A stretch of 64,000 nt of DNA. Source: Paratractidigestivibacter sp003150175 (GTDB lineage Bacteria; Actinomycetota; Coriobacteriia; Coriobacteriales; Atopobiaceae). This document shows, one piece after another, positions 24,942 through 32,977 of this stretch (the stretch's first letter is position 1; the number at the start of each line of letters is the position of its first letter). Location of the stretch: assembly GCF_964283195.1 (NCBI RefSeq), contig NZ_CAXYLH010000003.1; one strand, given 5' to 3'. Under the pieces are notes generated by a model, which was given only the letters and a program-made list of their open reading frames with translations, searched no databases and was not told the DNA's origin. A program made the translations under genes and the position numbers.

Positions 24942-25715
24942 ATGCCACAGATGTCGTCAGAGGAACGCCGCGTAGCCATTCTCTCCATGCTGGAAAGAGA
25001 TGCTTCCGTGCAGGTGGGGCAGCTCGCCGAGGCCTTCGGGGTCTCGCGCGTGACGGCGCGCGCCGACCTCGATGCCCTGGAGCGCGACGGCAAGCTGAGG
25101 CGCACCCACGGCGGGGCGACCTCGCTCTCGCGGACCCTCACGGTGTCGGTGCAGGACAAGCGCGTCAACGTGAACGTTGAGGCCAAGCGCGCCATCGCCC
25201 GCCGCGCGGCGGTGCTCGTGGCGGACGGCGACTCTATATTGGTGGACTCGGGGACGACGTCGCTCGAGTTCGTGCGCGCGCTCGCGGGGAGAGCGTCCGT
25301 CACGGTGGTCACGGACGACTTCACCGTCGCCGACTTCGTGGACCGTTCGATGCCCGCGCTCGACGTGATCATGCTCGGCGGGACCCTGCGAAAGGGCCAC
25401 CGCTACACCGACGGGCCCATCGCCCTGCGCTCGCTCGAGCTGCTGCGCCCGGACAAGGCGTTCGTCACGCCGACCGCCTACGCCCCGGGCCGGGGCCTCA
25501 TGACCAACAACCAAGAGATGGCAGAGCTCAAGCGGGCCTTCCTCGGCTGTGCGCACGCCACCTACGTGCTCATGGACTCCAGCAAGGTGGGGGCGCGCGG
25601 CCTCATGTGGTTTGGCAGGCTCGACGCCGCCGACGCGGTGGTCACGGAGAAGGACCCGGACGGCAAGGTCGCCGCCGACCTGGAGGAGACCTCCTGCGAG
25701 CTGCTGCTCGCGTAG
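24942..25715 (+). CDS. DeoR-family sugar regulator 2
   Basis: The 257-residue protein has a DeoR winged helix (RRVAILSMLERDASVQVGQLAEAFGVSRVTARADLDALERDGKLRRTHGGA) and sensor-domain blocks ILVDSGTTSLEFVRAL and YVLMDSSKVGARGLMWF. It is divergent from the aldolase-kinase operon across a 293-base intergenic region and upstream of the PTS operon, so it may control either. ATG 24942 has GAGAGG at a suitable distance. It shares about the same domain layout as the DeoR gene at 21925 but is clearly a separate paralogue. Confidence 0.9.
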   Translation: MPQMSSEERRVAILSMLERDASVQVGQLAEAFGVSRVTARADLDALERDGKLRRTHGGATSLSRTLTVSVQDKRVNVNVEAKRAIARRAAVLVADGDSILVDSGTTSLEFVRALAGRASVTVVTDDFTVADFVDRSMPALDVIMLGGTLRKGHRYTDGPIALRSLELLRPDKAFVTPTAYAPGRGLMTNNQEMAELKRAFLGCAHATYVLMDSSKVGARGLMWFGRLDAADAVVTEKDPDGKVAADLEETSCELLLA

Positions 25716-25794
25716 GCGAGCATGGCTTTGCCTGCCCCGCCGCGCCAGCCGGCCCCCGCCGTCAGCCTGCTTCCTCTCTCGATGCCCGCTTACC

Positions 25795-25834
25795 GCCGTC
25801 CCGTGCGCGAAAAACGTTCGGGACGGCGTTTTTT
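25795..25834 (+). terminator. Terminator after DeoR regulator 2
   Basis: A perfect 9-bp stem (GCCGTCCCG/CGGGACGGC) with a 15-base loop is followed by GTTTTTT. Confidence 0.85.
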
Positions 25835-25967
25835 CTTGCCCGCTTTCGATATCTTTCGTTTGGCTAGAAACGAAGCGGCGGACTCGTTGTTCAGACGACC
25901 TCGTGCACCCATGTGAGATGGATTCCAGCTTTTGAAGAACCCCTGATTGGATAGGTTGAGGCCGAAT

Positions 25968-25979
25968 TGGTATCAACCA
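25968..25979. promoter_or_regulatory. Putative GntR/HutC operator, copy 1 (TGGTATCAACCA)
   Basis: This fits TGGT-N4-ACCA, the arm pattern of NagR/DasR-type sites for GntR/HutC regulators of amino-sugar genes. Two further copies occur at 26220 and 29642, all next to the PTS operon or its GntR gene. Confidence 0.6.
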
Positions 25980-26219
25980 TTAGGACCACAAAAGCAGGGC
26001 TCATCTTCATCAAATGCAAAGTAAAAGAAAGTAATCTACTTAGCTATCTTGAGATAAACAGCACATGTTTTTATGTGTAACACAATGAGAACATGCAGGT
26101 AAAAGGCACAAAACACCGTGAACGGTAGTAAATGCATCGGTCAGCGGTCATTTTTGCCGTTTGTGGAAGGTGTGAAGGAAACCTGTAGCAAATCCAGCTA
26201 TAGTGGCCTTACTCGCCGA

Positions 26220-26231
26220 TGGTTACAACCA
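26220..26231. promoter_or_regulatory. Putative GntR/HutC operator, copy 2 (TGGTTACAACCA)
   Basis: The same TGGT-N4-ACCA pattern, 15 bases after a TATAGT -10-like box and 123 bases before the PTS IIA start, where a repressor would block initiation. Confidence 0.65.
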
Positions 26232-26354
26232 GTTAACCGGACGGCAGCATAGAGCAATAAACGCGGCATTAATACGAAATTCAAGACTCGTAGGGTTCTT
26301 CTCAGCAAGCGGACGCAGGCTCGGGAAGGGCCCGACATTTAAGGAGAAGCACAC

Positions 26355-26798
26355 ATGGTCGGTTGCATCCTCACTGGACACGGAACCTTCGCCGAGGGCG
26401 TCGGCGGCGCGCTCGAGATGGTGGGCGGCCCGCAGGAGTCCTTCCGGTCCGTGTCGTTCCACGAGGACGAGGCGGCCACCTTCGGCGACAAGCTTGCCGC
26501 GGCGATCTCCGAGATGTCCGCCACCTGCGACGGCGTCATCGTTTTCTGCGACCTCATGGGCGGCACGCCCTTCAACCAGGCCATGATGGCCGCGGCCGCC
26601 ACCCCCGGCGTCGAGGTCGTCACCGGCACCAACCTGCCCATGCTCCTCGAGACCCTCTCGACCCGCATGCCCGACTCCACCGTCGACGAGCTTGTCGAGT
26701 GCGCCCTCGCCGCCGGAAAGATGGGCGTCGACCACAAGAAGCTCGAGGTCGCCGACGACTCCGACGACGACCCGTTCGGTGAGGAGGATGGTCTGTAA
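26355..26798 (+). CDS. agaF: PTS mannose-family IIA component (GalNAc-type)
   Basis: The 147-residue cytoplasmic protein receives phosphate from HPr and passes it to IIB. The phosphorylated residue is His9 in LTGHGTFAEG, and the family block VIVFCDLMGGTPFNQAMM is near residue 62. An acidic tail (DDSDDDPFGEEDGL) extends the C-terminus. ATG 26355 has AAGGAG eight bases upstream. It is the first gene of the IIA-YajC-IIB-IIC-IID operon, and its stop overlaps the next start. Substrate is inferred from the AgaS and NagA genes downstream. Confidence 0.92.
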   Translation: MVGCILTGHGTFAEGVGGALEMVGGPQESFRSVSFHEDEAATFGDKLAAAISEMSATCDGVIVFCDLMGGTPFNQAMMAAAATPGVEVVTGTNLPMLLETLSTRMPDSTVDELVECALAAGKMGVDHKKLEVADDSDDDPFGEEDGL

Positions 26799-27088
26799 TG
26801 CCCGCGAACTTCATGGAGAACATCCTCGCGTCCTCCATCGTCTTCCTTGTGTTCCTCGCCGTCATCGGTGTGATCTTCTCGATCGTCAACTACCGCCGCA
26901 TGAGCAAGCAGAAGGACTACTACAAGGACGTCCACACCGAGCTCGCCCCCGGAAAGAAGGTCGCCTTCGCGAGCGGCCTCATCGGCAAGCTCGTCCGCGT
27001 CGGCAAGGAGACCTGCGACATTGAGGTCAAGTCCGGGGCCGTCATCGAGGTTTCTCGCTACGCCGTCCAAGAGATCCTGGACAAGTAG
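26798..27088 (+). CDS. YajC-like membrane protein in the PTS operon
   Basis: The 96-residue protein has one N-terminal helix (about residues 9-29) and a YajC-type cytoplasmic domain (LAPGKKVAFASGLIGKLVRVGKETCDIEVKSGAVIEVSRYAVQEIL in part), the same fold plan as the accessory subunit of the SecDF translocase. It overlaps the IIA stop (TAATG), so it belongs to the operon. YajC-like proteins also occur in streptococcal amino-sugar/hyaluronan PTS loci, which suggests a specialised partner of the transporter rather than a Sec role. That role is inference. Confidence 0.85.
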   Translation: MPANFMENILASSIVFLVFLAVIGVIFSIVNYRRMSKQKDYYKDVHTELAPGKKVAFASGLIGKLVRVGKETCDIEVKSGAVIEVSRYAVQEILDK

Positions 27089-27148
27089 CAACGTCGCCGC
27101 AAGCAGGTACTGAGCGCTCCCGCGGGAGCAAGTAGAGAGGAAGCCATC

Positions 27149-27631
27149 ATGGCAGAGCCCAACATCGTCCTCGTCCGCATCGACAACCGCCTCATCCACG
27201 GCCAGGTCGCAACCCAGTGGACCTCCACCGTCGGCGCGAACCTCATCCTCGTCGCCAACGACGAGGTCGCCGGCAACAAGATGCGCCAGAACCTCATGAA
27301 CATGGCCGCCCCCCAGGGCGTCGCCACCCGTTACTTCTCGATCCAGAAGACGATCGACGTGATCTTCAAGGCCGCGCCGCGCCAGCACATCTTCATCGTC
27401 GTCGAGAACCCCGAGGACGCCCTTCGCCTCGTCGAGGGCGGCGTGCCCATCAAGAAGCTCAACATCGGCAACATGCACATGGCCGACGGCAAGCGCCAGG
27501 TCGCGACCTCCGTCGCCGTCGACGACGCAGACGTCGCCGCGTTCAAGAAGCTCCAGGAGCACGGCGTCGAGCTCTCCATTCAGCGTGTCCCGTCCACGCC
27601 CGTCGAGAACACCGACAAACTCTTCTCGTAA
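27149..27631 (+). CDS. agaV: PTS mannose-family IIB component (AgaV-like)
   Basis: The 160-residue cytoplasmic domain transfers phosphate to the incoming sugar. The active residue is His17 in RIDNRLIHGQVATQW, followed by LILVANDEVA, KTIDVI and NIGNMHMADGKRQVATSVAVD blocks that closely resemble AgaV of the E. coli N-acetylgalactosamine system as I recall it. GAGAGGAAG precedes ATG 27149. It follows the YajC-like gene by 60 bases and precedes IIC by 106 bases. Confidence 0.93.
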   Translation: MAEPNIVLVRIDNRLIHGQVATQWTSTVGANLILVANDEVAGNKMRQNLMNMAAPQGVATRYFSIQKTIDVIFKAAPRQHIFIVVENPEDALRLVEGGVPIKKLNIGNMHMADGKRQVATSVAVDDADVAAFKKLQEHGVELSIQRVPSTPVENTDKLFS

Positions 27632-27737
27632 GAGCACCGCGCGTCCCTAAGCTCGGTTCTAGGCGCCGCTCGGCGCAGGAACATAGTCAATTGGTCCCCC
27701 GGGGAGGGGGAAGACAAAAAGGAAAGGAGGAGCAAAG

Positions 27738-28538
27738 ATGGAATACTCAGTCATTCAGGTGGCCCTGGTCTTCATCGTCACGTTCATCGCGGCTATCGAC
27801 CAGTTCAGCTTCCTCGAGTCTCTGTATCAGCCGATCGTCACTGGCATGGTGATCGGCCTCATCCTGGGCGATGTCCAGACCGGCCTCATCGTCGGCGGCA
27901 CCTACCAGCTGATGACCATCGGTAACATGCCGATCGGAGGTGCCCAGCCCCCCAACGCCGTCGTCGGCGGCATCATGGCTGCGACGCTCGCGATCTCTCT
28001 GGATCTGGACCCGAACGCGGCCGTCGCGATGGCCATCCCGTTCTCGCTCCTGGGCCAGTACGGCGTGACGCTCATCTTCACCATCATGTCCCCGCTTATG
28101 TCCAAGTGCGACCAGTACGCGGCTGAGGCCAACCCCAAGGGCATCGAGCACATCAACTACCTCGCTATGTGCCTGCTCGGCCTCATCTTCGGCGTCGTCG
28201 TCACCCTGTTCTTCATCGGTGGCGCCACCATGGGCCAGGCCGTTGTCGACGCGATCCCCAAGTGGCTGTCCGCGGGCCTGTCTGCCGCCGGTGGCATGAT
28301 GCGCTTCGTCGGCTTCGCCATCCTGCTCAAGTTCATGATGACCCGCGATATGTGGGGCTTCTACTTCATGGGCTTCGGCCTTGCCCTGGTCGTCGCCAAC
28401 ATCCCGGCGCTGGCCACCCCCGCACTGCTCATTCTGGCCTTCATCGGCTTCGGCATCGCTTTCTGGGACTTCCAGCAGCAGACCGAGCTGAAGGGTGCCG
28501 TTGCTACCACGGACGGAGGTGAGGAGGATGGCATCTAA
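27738..28538 (+). CDS. agaW: PTS mannose-family IIC permease (AgaW-like)
   Basis: The 266-residue membrane protein forms the sugar channel with IID. It has the family N-terminus (FIAAIDQF, PIVTGMVIGLILGDVQTGLIVGGTYQLM) and the GGAQPPNAVVGGIM block near residue 70, with about six to eight hydrophobic segments and an acidic end GGEEDGI. AAAGGAGG precedes ATG 27738. Its last 11 bases overlap the IID gene. The sequence order resembles AgaW; the sugar is inferred from the neighbouring catabolic genes. Confidence 0.93.
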   Translation: MEYSVIQVALVFIVTFIAAIDQFSFLESLYQPIVTGMVIGLILGDVQTGLIVGGTYQLMTIGNMPIGGAQPPNAVVGGIMAATLAISLDLDPNAAVAMAIPFSLLGQYGVTLIFTIMSPLMSKCDQYAAEANPKGIEHINYLAMCLLGLIFGVVVTLFFIGGATMGQAVVDAIPKWLSAGLSAAGGMMRFVGFAILLKFMMTRDMWGFYFMGFGLALVVANIPALATPALLILAFIGFGIAFWDFQQQTELKGAVATTDGGEEDGI

Positions 28539-29577
28539 TGTCACTACCTACAAGAACCTCACGCCTGCTCCTGATCTCGATCAGAAGACCCTTAACAAGA
28601 TGGCTTGGCGCTCCTGCTTCTTGCAGGCGTCCTTCAACTACGAGCGCATGCAGGCGGCCGGCTGGCTGTACGGCATCCTCCCGGGCCTCGAGAAGATCCA
28701 CACCGACAAGGACGACCTTGCGGCTTCCATGACCCACAACATGGAGTTCTTCAACATCCACCCGTTCCTGGTCACCTTCGCCATGGGCATCTGCCTGTCC
28801 CTGGAGCAGAAGAAGGCCGACATCCCGACCATCCGCGCCGTCCGCGTCTCCCTCATGGGCCCGCTCGGCGGCATCGGCGACGCCCTCTTCTGGATGACCC
28901 TCGTGCCGATCCTCGCGGGCATCACCTCCCAGATGGCCATCGCCGGTAACATCGCCGGCCCGATCGTCTTCCTGCTCATCTTCAACATCATCCAGTTCGC
29001 CATCCGCTTCGGCCTGATGAACTGGTCCTACAAGATGGGCACCCAGGCCATCGACGCCCTCATGGACAACATGAAGGCGTTCACCCGCGCGGCCTCCATC
29101 CTCGGCGTCTTCGTCGTCGGCTGCCTGACCGTCACCATGGGCGGCACCCAGATCGCGCTGACCATCCCGAACGGCTCCTCCGAGTCCTATGTGGCCCACA
29201 CCGCCACCGTCTCCAACGACGAGGTCTCGAAGTTCGAGGTCATCTCCAAGAGCGACGACGGCACCACCACCGCTGGTATGGTCGACGCCGAGGGCAACCC
29301 CCTCGCCACCACCGACGCTGACGGCAACAAAGTCACCGCTGGCGCCGTCGACCTCGGCAACGGCATGAGCGAGGTCACCTACATGGAGATGGTGGAGACC
29401 CCGGTCACCGTCGACTTCGCCTCCATCCTCGACTCGATCTGCCCGAAGCTCATCCCGCTCGCGCTGGTCATGCTCCTCTACTACCTCTTCGCCAAGCACA
29501 ACTTCACCCCGATGAAGGGCATCGTCCTTATGCTCGTCCTCGGCATCGTTGGCGGATTCTTCGGAATCTGGGCGTAG
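28528..29577 (+). CDS. agaE: PTS mannose-family IID permease with external insertion
   Basis: The 349-residue membrane protein completes the transporter. Conserved IID blocks are WRSCFLQASFNYERMQAAGWLYGILPGLEKIH, HNMEFFNIHPFLVTFAMGICLSLEQ and the VSLMGPLGGIGDALFW motif. It is longer than most IID proteins because about 75 polar residues (roughly 220-295, with SDDGTT and DAEGNPLATTDADGN) are inserted after the IPNGSS strand, predicted outside the membrane. ATG 28528 lies in the end of IIC, with GGAGG at good spacing. A strong terminator follows at 29597. Confidence 0.92.
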   Translation: MASNVTTYKNLTPAPDLDQKTLNKMAWRSCFLQASFNYERMQAAGWLYGILPGLEKIHTDKDDLAASMTHNMEFFNIHPFLVTFAMGICLSLEQKKADIPTIRAVRVSLMGPLGGIGDALFWMTLVPILAGITSQMAIAGNIAGPIVFLLIFNIIQFAIRFGLMNWSYKMGTQAIDALMDNMKAFTRAASILGVFVVGCLTVTMGGTQIALTIPNGSSESYVAHTATVSNDEVSKFEVISKSDDGTTTAGMVDAEGNPLATTDADGNKVTAGAVDLGNGMSEVTYMEMVETPVTVDFASILDSICPKLIPLALVMLLYYLFAKHNFTPMKGIVLMLVLGIVGGFFGIWA

Positions 29578-29596
29578 CGAGTAGCCTTCCGATGGG

Positions 29597-29633
29597 GAGG
29601 CGCGCGGGAACGTCCCCGCGCGCCTCTCTTTTT
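29597..29633 (+). terminator. Terminator of the PTS operon
   Basis: A perfect 12-bp stem (GAGGCGCGCGGG with its complement at 29615-29626) is followed by TCTTTTT. Confidence 0.9.
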
Positions 29634-29641
29634 CGAGTAAG

Positions 29642-29653
29642 TGGTAGGTACCA
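29642..29653. promoter_or_regulatory. Putative GntR/HutC operator, copy 3 (TGGTAGGTACCA)
   Basis: TGGT-N4-ACCA about 100 bases before the GntR start, in its only upstream gap, suggesting autoregulation and control of the agaS-nagA genes behind it. Confidence 0.65.
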
Positions 29654-29755
29654 ATTTGCGGTATGGTTGGGCCAGGTTCCACGGCGTCCGCCTCGGCGGC
29701 GTCCGCGGGGCATGGCCTAGGTATATCCGAACGAGACCGAGTGAAGGGGGGCGCC

Positions 29756-30484
29756 GTGGCCGCGGCGGCACGCAAGCAACCACTGTACGACCAGCTGGTT
29801 GACCTCTTGAGCGAAAAAATCCAGAACGAGATGCAGCCCGGCGACGCGCTGCCCTCCGAGCGCGACCTCGCCGAGACCTACGGGCTCTCGCGCACGACGG
29901 TTCGCTTGGCCATGTCCGAGCTCGAGGAGCTCGGGCTCGTCACGCGCAGGCACGGGAAGGGCACGTTCGTCTCGAGCGTCTCGCGCGACACGACCGACCT
30001 CATGGGCGCCTACAGCTTCACCGACCAGATGCGCTCGCTCGGCCGCGTTCCGCGCACGGAGGTCGTCGACTTCGAGCTGCGCGAGGCGTCGCGGTTCGTC
30101 GCCGAGCACATGGACCTCCACCTGGGGGAGGGTGTCTACCGCATGAGGCGCCTGCGCTGGGCCGACGACGTCCCCATGATGCTCGAGCGCACCTACATGC
30201 CTGCGCGCCTCTTTGCCGGGCTCACGCAAAAGATGGTCGAGTCAAAGCCGCTCTACGAGATCGTCGAGCAGGACTACCGGATAAAGATCAAGACCGCGGA
30301 GGAGGCCTTCGGCGCCCGCGCGGCCCGCGCCGACGAGGCCAAGCTCCTGCAGATCGAGGAGGGCGCGCCGGTGCTGCACCTGGTGCGCACGACCTACAAC
30401 AGCAAAAACATCGTCATCGAGTACACGCGATCAGTCGCGCGCGCCGATATGTTCGAGTACAAGATCGTCCACACACGCAATTAG
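29756..30484 (+). CDS. GntR/HutC-family regulator with UTRA domain
   Basis: The 242-residue protein has an N-terminal GntR winged helix (LYDQLVDLLSEKIQNEMQPGDALPSERDLAETYGLSRTTVRLAMSELEELGLVTRRHGKGTFV in part) and a C-terminal UTRA effector domain (MMLERTYMPARLF, PLYEIVEQDY, EEGAPVLHLVRTTYNSKNIVIEYTRSVARADMFEY). NagR/DasR-like members sense phosphorylated amino sugars. GTG 29756 has AAGGGGGG close upstream; a more distal GTG at 29741 lacks a site. It leads the gntR-agaS-nagA unit and probably binds the three TGGT-N4-ACCA sites. Confidence 0.92.
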   Translation: MAAAARKQPLYDQLVDLLSEKIQNEMQPGDALPSERDLAETYGLSRTTVRLAMSELEELGLVTRRHGKGTFVSSVSRDTTDLMGAYSFTDQMRSLGRVPRTEVVDFELREASRFVAEHMDLHLGEGVYRMRRLRWADDVPMMLERTYMPARLFAGLTQKMVESKPLYEIVEQDYRIKIKTAEEAFGARAARADEAKLLQIEEGAPVLHLVRTTYNSKNIVIEYTRSVARADMFEYKIVHTRN

Positions 30485-30531
30485 CGTTTGGCGATGCCGT
30501 GCCCGCGGGCCGGCAGGAAGGAGTTGCACGT

Positions 30532-31698
30532 ATGTTCAAGTTCGATGTGGCGGAGCTCACCAAGATGGGTGCCCAGATCACCACCGCCGAGATCGCCCAG
30601 CAGCCCGAGCTCTGGCGCGATGCGTTCAACATCTACAAGAACAACCTCGAGGGTGTCGAGAAGTTCCTCGCCGAGGCCCGCGCGATGGGCGAGGGGCGTC
30701 TTTCCATCGTCTTCACCGGCGCCGGCACCTCCGACTACGTCGGCGACACCTGCGCCCCCTACCTGCGCCACGCCGGCAACACAGCCCTCTATGACTTCAA
30801 GCCCGTCGCCTCGACCGACATCGTGAGCGCGCCGCGCGATTTCCTCGACCCCGAGGAGCCCACGGTCCTGGTGTCGTTCGCCCGCTCCGGCAACAGCCCC
30901 GAGTCCCTTGCCGCCGTGCAGATCGCCCGCAAGTTCGTGAAGAACGTCAAGTTCCTCAACATCACCTGCGCGCCTGAGGGCACCCTCGCCGTCGAGGCCG
31001 AGAACGACCCCGACTCCTACACCATCCTGATCCCGCGCGCCAACGACAAGGGCTTCGCGATGACCGGCAGCTACAGCTGCATGACGCTCATCTCGACCCT
31101 GATCTTCGACGAGTCCAGCCTCGAGCAGAAGGCTGCTTGGGTCGAGCAGATCGCGAAGATGGGCGAGGAGGTCGTCGAGCGCGAGCAGGAAGTCGCCGAC
31201 TACCTCGCGGGCGACTTCAACCGCGTGACCTACCTCGGCTCGGGCTCTTTCGGCGGGCTTGCCCAGGAGTCCCAGCTCAAGATCCTCGAGCTCGCCCACG
31301 GCCTCGTCGCCACCTCCTTCGACACCTCGATGGGCTACCGTCACGGGCCGAAGTCCTTCGTCGACGACAAGACCCTTGTCTTCGTCTACGTCAACAACGA
31401 CGAGTACACCCGTCAGTACGACCTCGACATCCTGCGCGAGATCGGCGGCGACGGCATCGCCGCGCGCACCATCGCCGTGCAGCAGGACTGCGGCGAGATC
31501 TACGAGGGCGACTCCTTCACCTTCAAGGGCTACCCCGAGCTGCCCGAGGGCTACCTCGCGCTCCCGTTCATCATGTTCGCCCAGACGGTGAGCCTGCTGA
31601 ACTCCGTGCGCGTGGGCAACACCCCCGACACCCCCAGCCCCACCGGCACCGTCAACCGCGTCGTCAAGGGCGTGACCATTCACCCGTTTACTGCCTAA
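30532..31698 (+). CDS. agaS: Tagatose-6-phosphate ketose/aldose isomerase (galactosamine-6-phosphate deaminase) AgaS
   Basis: The 388-residue protein has two sugar isomerase (SIS) domains. Diagnostic AgaS blocks are TTAEIAQQPELW near residue 22, FTGAGTSDYVGD near 60, VSFARSGNSPES near 120, TSMGYRHGPKSFVDDKTLVFVYVNND near 265, and the C-terminal VGNTPDTPSPTGTVNRVVKGVTIHP. These are characteristic of AgaS rather than GlmS-like SIS proteins. It converts galactosamine-6-phosphate to tagatose-6-phosphate and ammonia. ATG 30532 has AAGGAG. It is cotranscribed with the GntR gene 47 bases upstream and NagA 10 bases downstream. Confidence 0.93.
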   Translation: MFKFDVAELTKMGAQITTAEIAQQPELWRDAFNIYKNNLEGVEKFLAEARAMGEGRLSIVFTGAGTSDYVGDTCAPYLRHAGNTALYDFKPVASTDIVSAPRDFLDPEEPTVLVSFARSGNSPESLAAVQIARKFVKNVKFLNITCAPEGTLAVEAENDPDSYTILIPRANDKGFAMTGSYSCMTLISTLIFDESSLEQKAAWVEQIAKMGEEVVEREQEVADYLAGDFNRVTYLGSGSFGGLAQESQLKILELAHGLVATSFDTSMGYRHGPKSFVDDKTLVFVYVNNDEYTRQYDLDILREIGGDGIAARTIAVQQDCGEIYEGDSFTFKGYPELPEGYLALPFIMFAQTVSLLNSVRVGNTPDTPSPTGTVNRVVKGVTIHPFTA

Positions 31699-31708
31699 GG
31701 AGCGCGTG

Positions 31709-32866
31709 ATGAGCAAGTACGCCATCAAGGCCTCGAAGTTCCTTCTTCCCGGCGCCGTCATGGCCGGCGGGTACCTGACCATCGAGGACGGGAAGTTCGG
31801 AATGTGGTCGGCCGAGGTCCCCGAGGACCTGCCGGTGGTCGACGAGTCGGGCAACTGGATCGCGCCCGGCCTCGTGGACACGCACATCCACGGCTTCTAT
31901 AACCACGCGACGACGGACTGCGACGCCGACGGCATCAACGCCTCGAGCGCGGAGCTCGCCCGTCGCGGCACCACGAGCTGGTTGCCGACGACCTTCACCG
32001 AGTCCTCCGAGCACATCCGCGAGGCGTGCGCCGCCATCGCCGCCGCCGACGAGAAACGCGACGGCTCCTTCGTCGGTGCCCATATCCAGGGCATCTACCT
32101 CGAGGGGCCCTTCTTTACGTCGAAGCATGTGGGTGCGCAGAACCCCGCGTACCTCGTGGACCCTTCCTATGAGGACTTCGCATCGTGGCAGGAGGCCGCG
32201 GGCGGGCGCATCCGCAAGAGCGCCTTGGCCGCCGAGCGCGACGGCGCGGCCGAGTACTGCGCCAAGCTCGCCTCCGAGGGCGTCGTGACGAGCATCGGGC
32301 ACTCCGACGCGACCTACGACGAGGCCCTGGCCGCGGTGAACGCGGGCGCCACCTGCTTCGTGCACACCTACAACGGCATGCGCGGCCTGCACCACCGCGA
32401 GCCCGGCATCGTCGGCTGCGCGATGACGACGCCCGAGACCTACGCCGAGATCATCTGCGACGGCCACCACGTGGTCCCCGCGGCGATCAAGGCCGTGGTC
32501 AACGCAAAGGGCTGGGACCATGTGGTTCTCATCACCGACTGCCTGGGGCCCGGCGGCATGCCCGAGGGCGAGTACATGAGCGGCGGCCTGCCCGTCGTCA
32601 TGCGCGACGGCGCATGTTACCTGCGCGACGGCAGCAGCCTTGCCGGCTCCATCGCCACACTCGCCCAGATCGTCAAGAACGTCTATGACTGGCAGGTCGT
32701 GACCGCCGAGCAGGCGCTCCGCATGGCCACCGAGGTCCCCGCGCGCTCCGCGGGCATCGCCGGCTCCTGCGGCTCCATCCTGCCCGGGCGAGACGCCGAC
32801 TTCATCGTCCTCGATGCCGAGCTGAACCTCGAGGCGACGTATATGGCCGGCAAGCTCGTGGAGTAA
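31709..32866 (+). CDS. nagA: N-acetylgalactosamine/glucosamine-6-phosphate deacetylase
   Basis: The 385-residue amidohydrolase removes acetate from N-acetyl-amino-sugar phosphates. The metal motif THIHGF follows strand APGLVD near residue 50. EGPFF near 130, GHSDATYDEA near 195, HTYNGMRGLHHREPGIVG near 215, and the catalytic Asp in ITDCLGPGGMPEGEY near 275 are all typical of NagA/AgaA. ATG 31709 has AAGGAG six bases upstream; an adjacent GTG at 31706 is possible. Position after agaS favours GalNAc-6-phosphate, but GlcNAc-6-phosphate is not excluded. Confidence 0.92.
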   Translation: MSKYAIKASKFLLPGAVMAGGYLTIEDGKFGMWSAEVPEDLPVVDESGNWIAPGLVDTHIHGFYNHATTDCDADGINASSAELARRGTTSWLPTTFTESSEHIREACAAIAAADEKRDGSFVGAHIQGIYLEGPFFTSKHVGAQNPAYLVDPSYEDFASWQEAAGGRIRKSALAAERDGAAEYCAKLASEGVVTSIGHSDATYDEALAAVNAGATCFVHTYNGMRGLHHREPGIVGCAMTTPETYAEIICDGHHVVPAAIKAVVNAKGWDHVVLITDCLGPGGMPEGEYMSGGLPVVMRDGACYLRDGSSLAGSIATLAQIVKNVYDWQVVTAEQALRMATEVPARSAGIAGSCGSILPGRDADFIVLDAELNLEATYMAGKLVE

Positions 32867-32893
32867 CGCTCACGGGAATTATCGCCTCCCTTG

Positions 32894-32927
32894 GGGACGG
32901 GCGCCTGCTCGCGCGGGTGCCCGTCCC
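32894..32927 (+). terminator. Hairpin after nagA
   Basis: A 12-bp stem (GGGACGGGCGCC with GGTGCCCGTCCC, one wobble pair) and 10-base loop; only TTATACTT follows, and this also looks like a TATACT -10 box for the next gene. Confidence 0.55.
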
Positions 32928-32977
32928 TTATACTTGGTTCAAATAAACCGCAGCTAAAACATACTGGAGGTCATAGG

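Larger units (their letters stand above)
25835..26354. other. AT-rich 520-base regulatory region upstream of the PTS operon
   Basis: This stretch has no credible gene and is much lower in G+C than its surroundings, especially 25980-26340. It holds two TGGT-N4-ACCA palindromes (25968-25979 and 26220-26231) and a TATAGT -10-like box at 26199-26204, just before the second palindrome. It looks like a long control region for the amino-sugar operon. Confidence 0.65.
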
